Below are positions 62,082-64,000 of a stretch of 64,000 bases of DNA, one piece after another (position 1 is the first letter of the stretch; each line of letters opens with the position of its first letter). Location of the stretch: positions 2,914,001-2,978,000 of the forward strand of contig NZ_VFMO01000001.1 of NCBI RefSeq assembly GCF_006715095.1. The letters are read 5' to 3'. The stretch comes from Yimella lutea (GTDB lineage Bacteria; Actinomycetota; Actinomycetes; Actinomycetales; Dermatophilaceae). The notes under the pieces are model-generated. The model was given only the letters and a program-made list of their open reading frames with translations, ran no database searches and had not been told where the DNA came from. Both the position numbers and the translations under genes were made by a program.

Positions 62082-63326
62082 CTACTCGACCGGCGTATTG
62101 ATCCGTCCGCCGATCCAACTCCAGGCATATTTGCCGTCGTCGACCGCCTGGCCGGCTTCTCCGAGTTCGAGCGGACGGAACGTGTCGACCATGACAGCGA
62201 GTTCGTCGAACGCTTCGACCCCGATCGACTTCTCGGTTGCACCCGGCTGCGGGCCGTGCGCGTGACCACCCGGGTGCAGCGAGATCGAACCCCTGCCGAT
62301 CCCCGATCCCTTGCGCGCTTCGTAGTCGCCGTCGACGTAGAACATGACCTCGTCGCTGTCGACGTTCGAGTGGTAGTACGGCACCGGGATCGCCAAGGGG
62401 TGGTAGTCGACCTTGCGCGGCACGAAGTTGCAGATGACGAAGTTGTGGCCCTCGAACACCTGGTGGACGGGCGGCGGCTGGTGGACGCGTCCGGTGATCG
62501 GTTCGAAGTCGTCGACATTGAACGCGTACGGGTAGAGGCAGCCGTCCCAGCCGACGACGTCGAGCGGGTGGAAGGGATAGGTGTAGACGGTGCCGACGAT
62601 GCCGGTCGAGCCGCGGTGCTTGATGTAGACCTCGGTGGACTCGGACGGTTCGGCGCCGATGTCCTCGGCGAGCAGAGGCCCCTGCGGCCCGCGCAGGTCC
62701 CGCTCACAGAACGGCGCGTGCTCCAGCAGCTGACCGAACTTGGACAGGTAGCGCTTGGGCGGCGCGATGTGGGAGTTGGCTTCGATCGGGTAGGCGCGCA
62801 GCGGTTCGACGAAACCTTCGTCGCCCTCAGTCAGCGGGATCCAGCGGTGTGTGGTCGCCCGCGGGATCAGCATGTAGTCGCCCTGGCCGACCGTGAAAGC
62901 ACCGAACACGGTCTCGACGCGGGCGCCACCGCGCTCGATGTACACGCATTCGTCACCGATGCCGTTGCGGTACCAGGGGCTCGGTGCATCGGCGACGACG
63001 TAGGAGATGCGCACGTCGGCGTTGCCGAGCACGAGCCGGCGACCGGTGACGACGTCGACGCCCTCCTGGTCGGGACCGAACAGGTCGTGCAGCTTGAGAT
63101 GCCTCGGCAACAGCGGATGGTTCGGTGTGGTGCGCAGCGCGTCGGTCAGTGGCCAGTCGCGGGCATCGCTGATCGCCGACGGGATGTAGCGGTGATACAG
63201 CAACGAGGAATCGGAGGAGAACCCCTCCTCACCCATCAACTCCTCGTAGTAGAGGTCGCCGTCGGCGTTGCGGTGCTGGGTGTGCCGCTTCGGGGGCACC
63301 GAGCCCTGGGACCGGTAGAAAGCCAC
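62082..63326 (-). CDS. hmgA: Homogentisate 1,2-dioxygenase
   Basis: HmgA opens the ring of homogentisate in tyrosine/phenylalanine catabolism, forming maleylacetoacetate with iron and oxygen. The 414-residue protein contains the cupin-fold motifs WVGWDG-like DVVGWDGCLYPYAF, ICNFVPRKVDYHP and the iron region SLHPGGHAHGPQPGATE (His/Glu ligands). Start GTG at 63326 with AAGGGGAG upstream; the longer frame has no good start. Divergent from an unknown gene across a 120-base region with a palindrome. Confidence 0.93.
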   Translation of the reverse strand: MAFYRSQGSVPPKRHTQHRNADGDLYYEELMGEEGFSSDSSLLYHRYIPSAISDARDWPLTDALRTTPNHPLLPRHLKLHDLFGPDQEGVDVVTGRRLVLGNADVRISYVVADAPSPWYRNGIGDECVYIERGGARVETVFGAFTVGQGDYMLIPRATTHRWIPLTEGDEGFVEPLRAYPIEANSHIAPPKRYLSKFGQLLEHAPFCERDLRGPQGPLLAEDIGAEPSESTEVYIKHRGSTGIVGTVYTYPFHPLDVVGWDGCLYPYAFNVDDFEPITGRVHQPPPVHQVFEGHNFVICNFVPRKVDYHPLAIPVPYYHSNVDSDEVMFYVDGDYEARKGSGIGRGSISLHPGGHAHGPQPGATEKSIGVEAFDELAVMVDTFRPLELGEAGQAVDDGKYAWSWIGGRINTPVE

Positions 63327-63383
63327 GTTGCTTCTCCCCTTCACTTCTCGCGAGGCCACAACACCGGAGCGAGGCCCGACCAT

Positions 63384-63402
63384 GCGACCGATAATCGGAC
63401 GC
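63384..63402. promoter_or_regulatory. Near-perfect 19-bp palindrome between hmgA and the divergent gene
   Basis: GCGACCGAT-A-ATCGGACGC: the two nine-base arms differ at one position, with a perfect 11-base core CCGATAATCGG (63388-63398). It lies 58-76 bases upstream of the hmgA start and about 45 bases before the divergent gene. Typical size and placement for an operator controlling both. Confidence 0.55.
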
Positions 63403-63446
63403 GACTGTTCTACTTTTCGCTACGAGCATTCAGTACGGTGTGACTC

Positions 63447-64000
63447 ATGTCAACGCCGTCCCGCCGGTCGCAGTCTGCGTCGCCCCTCGCGTTGTTCGCC
63501 GGCCTCTTCGACGACGCCGCCGTCTTCCCGCCCGGTAGCTACCCCGTCGACGTCGCTCTGCAGCGCCGGTTCGAGCGCGCCGCGACGGTCGACGCGCGAT
63601 ACGTCGGCTCGTTCCTTGCACCACCGGCGCTGATCGACCGCATCCTGCAGGAGGTGCACCCGGTCACCGTCGTGGTCATCGGACGTCCGGGCGCCGACCT
63701 CGATGAGGTCCTTGGGTCGGCGGACGCCGTCGCGGAGGACTCGACGCACGCCCTCGCCGGCGTGCAGCTGGCCCGACAGGGCGGCTGGGAGAAGATCATC
63801 GGACTGGGCGTCCCGGTCGCCGTCGAACTACCCGCCGGCGATTATGAGCGCGGCCTGGATTCGCTTGTGCCGCACCGCTTTCAAGTGCTGGCCAAACTGC
63901 GCACCGGCGCGACGCCGAACAACGACGTCCCCTCCTGCGCCCAACTGGCGGCGTTCATTGTCGCCTGCCATGAGCGAGAGGTCTCGTTCAAGCTGACCGG
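63447..64000 (+). CDS. Unknown protein, cut by the window edge
   Basis: From the ATG at 63447 184 codons are visible without a stop. The protein starts MSTPSRRSQSASPLALFAGL and has FDDAAVFPPGSYPVD, then a predicted alpha/beta pattern (VHPVTVVVIGRPGADLDEV). I do not recognise the family. The gene is divergent from hmgA and may belong to homogentisate breakdown; other actinobacteria carry similar unknown genes next to hmgA/fahA. The C-terminus is outside the window. Confidence 0.65.
   Translation, partial: MSTPSRRSQSASPLALFAGLFDDAAVFPPGSYPVDVALQRRFERAATVDARYVGSFLAPPALIDRILQEVHPVTVVVIGRPGADLDEVLGSADAVAEDSTHALAGVQLARQGGWEKIIGLGVPVAVELPAGDYERGLDSLVPHRFQVLAKLRTGATPNNDVPSCAQLAAFIVACHEREVSFKLT

Overview
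The window is a GC-rich, densely packed bacterial chromosome segment from an actinobacterium. Gene order and family content (rplS-trmD-rimM-khpA-rpsP, amtB-glnK-glnD, rnc-mutM, clpS-DUF2017, a RamB-like regulator beside aceA, a 13E12/DUF222 HNH protein, CofC for coenzyme F420, HU with a Lys/Ala-rich tail, many GTG/TTG starts) fit Micrococcales of the Dermacoccaceae/Intrasporangiaceae type. The species cannot be named from the sequence. Most of the window is core housekeeping; the unusual material lies in gene remnants, repeats, regulatory palindromes and one insertion sequence.

Layout. 1-4.6 kb: minus-strand translation and secretion block (lepB, rplS, trmD, rimM, khpA, rpsP) interrupted by an MFS transporter. 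4.8-9.7 kb: glyoxylate shunt, with a RamB-like regulator divergent from aceA and aceB. 9.7-12.6 kb: GNAT protein, amidohydrolase, alpha/beta hydrolase. 13-18.9 kb: ffh, then the ammonium operon amtB-glnK-glnD with a consensus GlnR box. 19-20.5 kb: MpaB-type oxygenase overlapping a TmrB-like gene. 20.5-26.3 kb: ftsY, a small membrane protein and smc. 26.4-29.2 kb: broken DUF2283 gene, HNH/DUF222 gene, repeat cluster, MarR regulator. 29.2-32.8 kb: map, M3 oligopeptidase, membrane-anchored protein. 32.9-40.3 kb: mutM-rnc-rpmF-DUF177 and coaD-rsmD-recG-fakA-like blocks. 40.47-41.85 kb: an insertion sequence separating the fakA-like gene from rpmB. 42-50.7 kb: thiL, Lrp-RAM protein, DUF3515 lipoprotein, glycosyltransferase, ddl, PLP enzyme, gpsA, a frameshifted plsC, cofC, cold-shock-like protein, HU. 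50.9-53.8 kb: leuCD with a divergent IclR regulator. 53.8-59.9 kb: GGCT-like protein, tRNA-Glu and tRNA-Gln beside gltX, clpS-DUF2017 and a thioesterase remnant, pncB and pncA. 60-64 kb: secreted 5'-nucleotidase, homogentisate dioxygenase and a divergent unknown gene cut by the window edge.

How the parts work together. aceA/aceB carry out acetate and fatty-acid assimilation under a dedicated regulator. amtB/glnK/glnD form a nitrogen uptake and sensing unit. ffh and ftsY are the two partner GTPases of the signal recognition particle pathway, with lepB acting downstream. gltX next to tRNA-Gln and tRNA-Glu fits indirect glutaminylation. pncA and pncB recycle nicotinamide to NAD. No CRISPR array, rRNA gene, prophage or obvious defence island is visible. 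I found no convincing new multi-gene system. The best leads are the dispersed 55-56 nt 3'-end repeat family, the operator palindromes, and at least four decaying genes.
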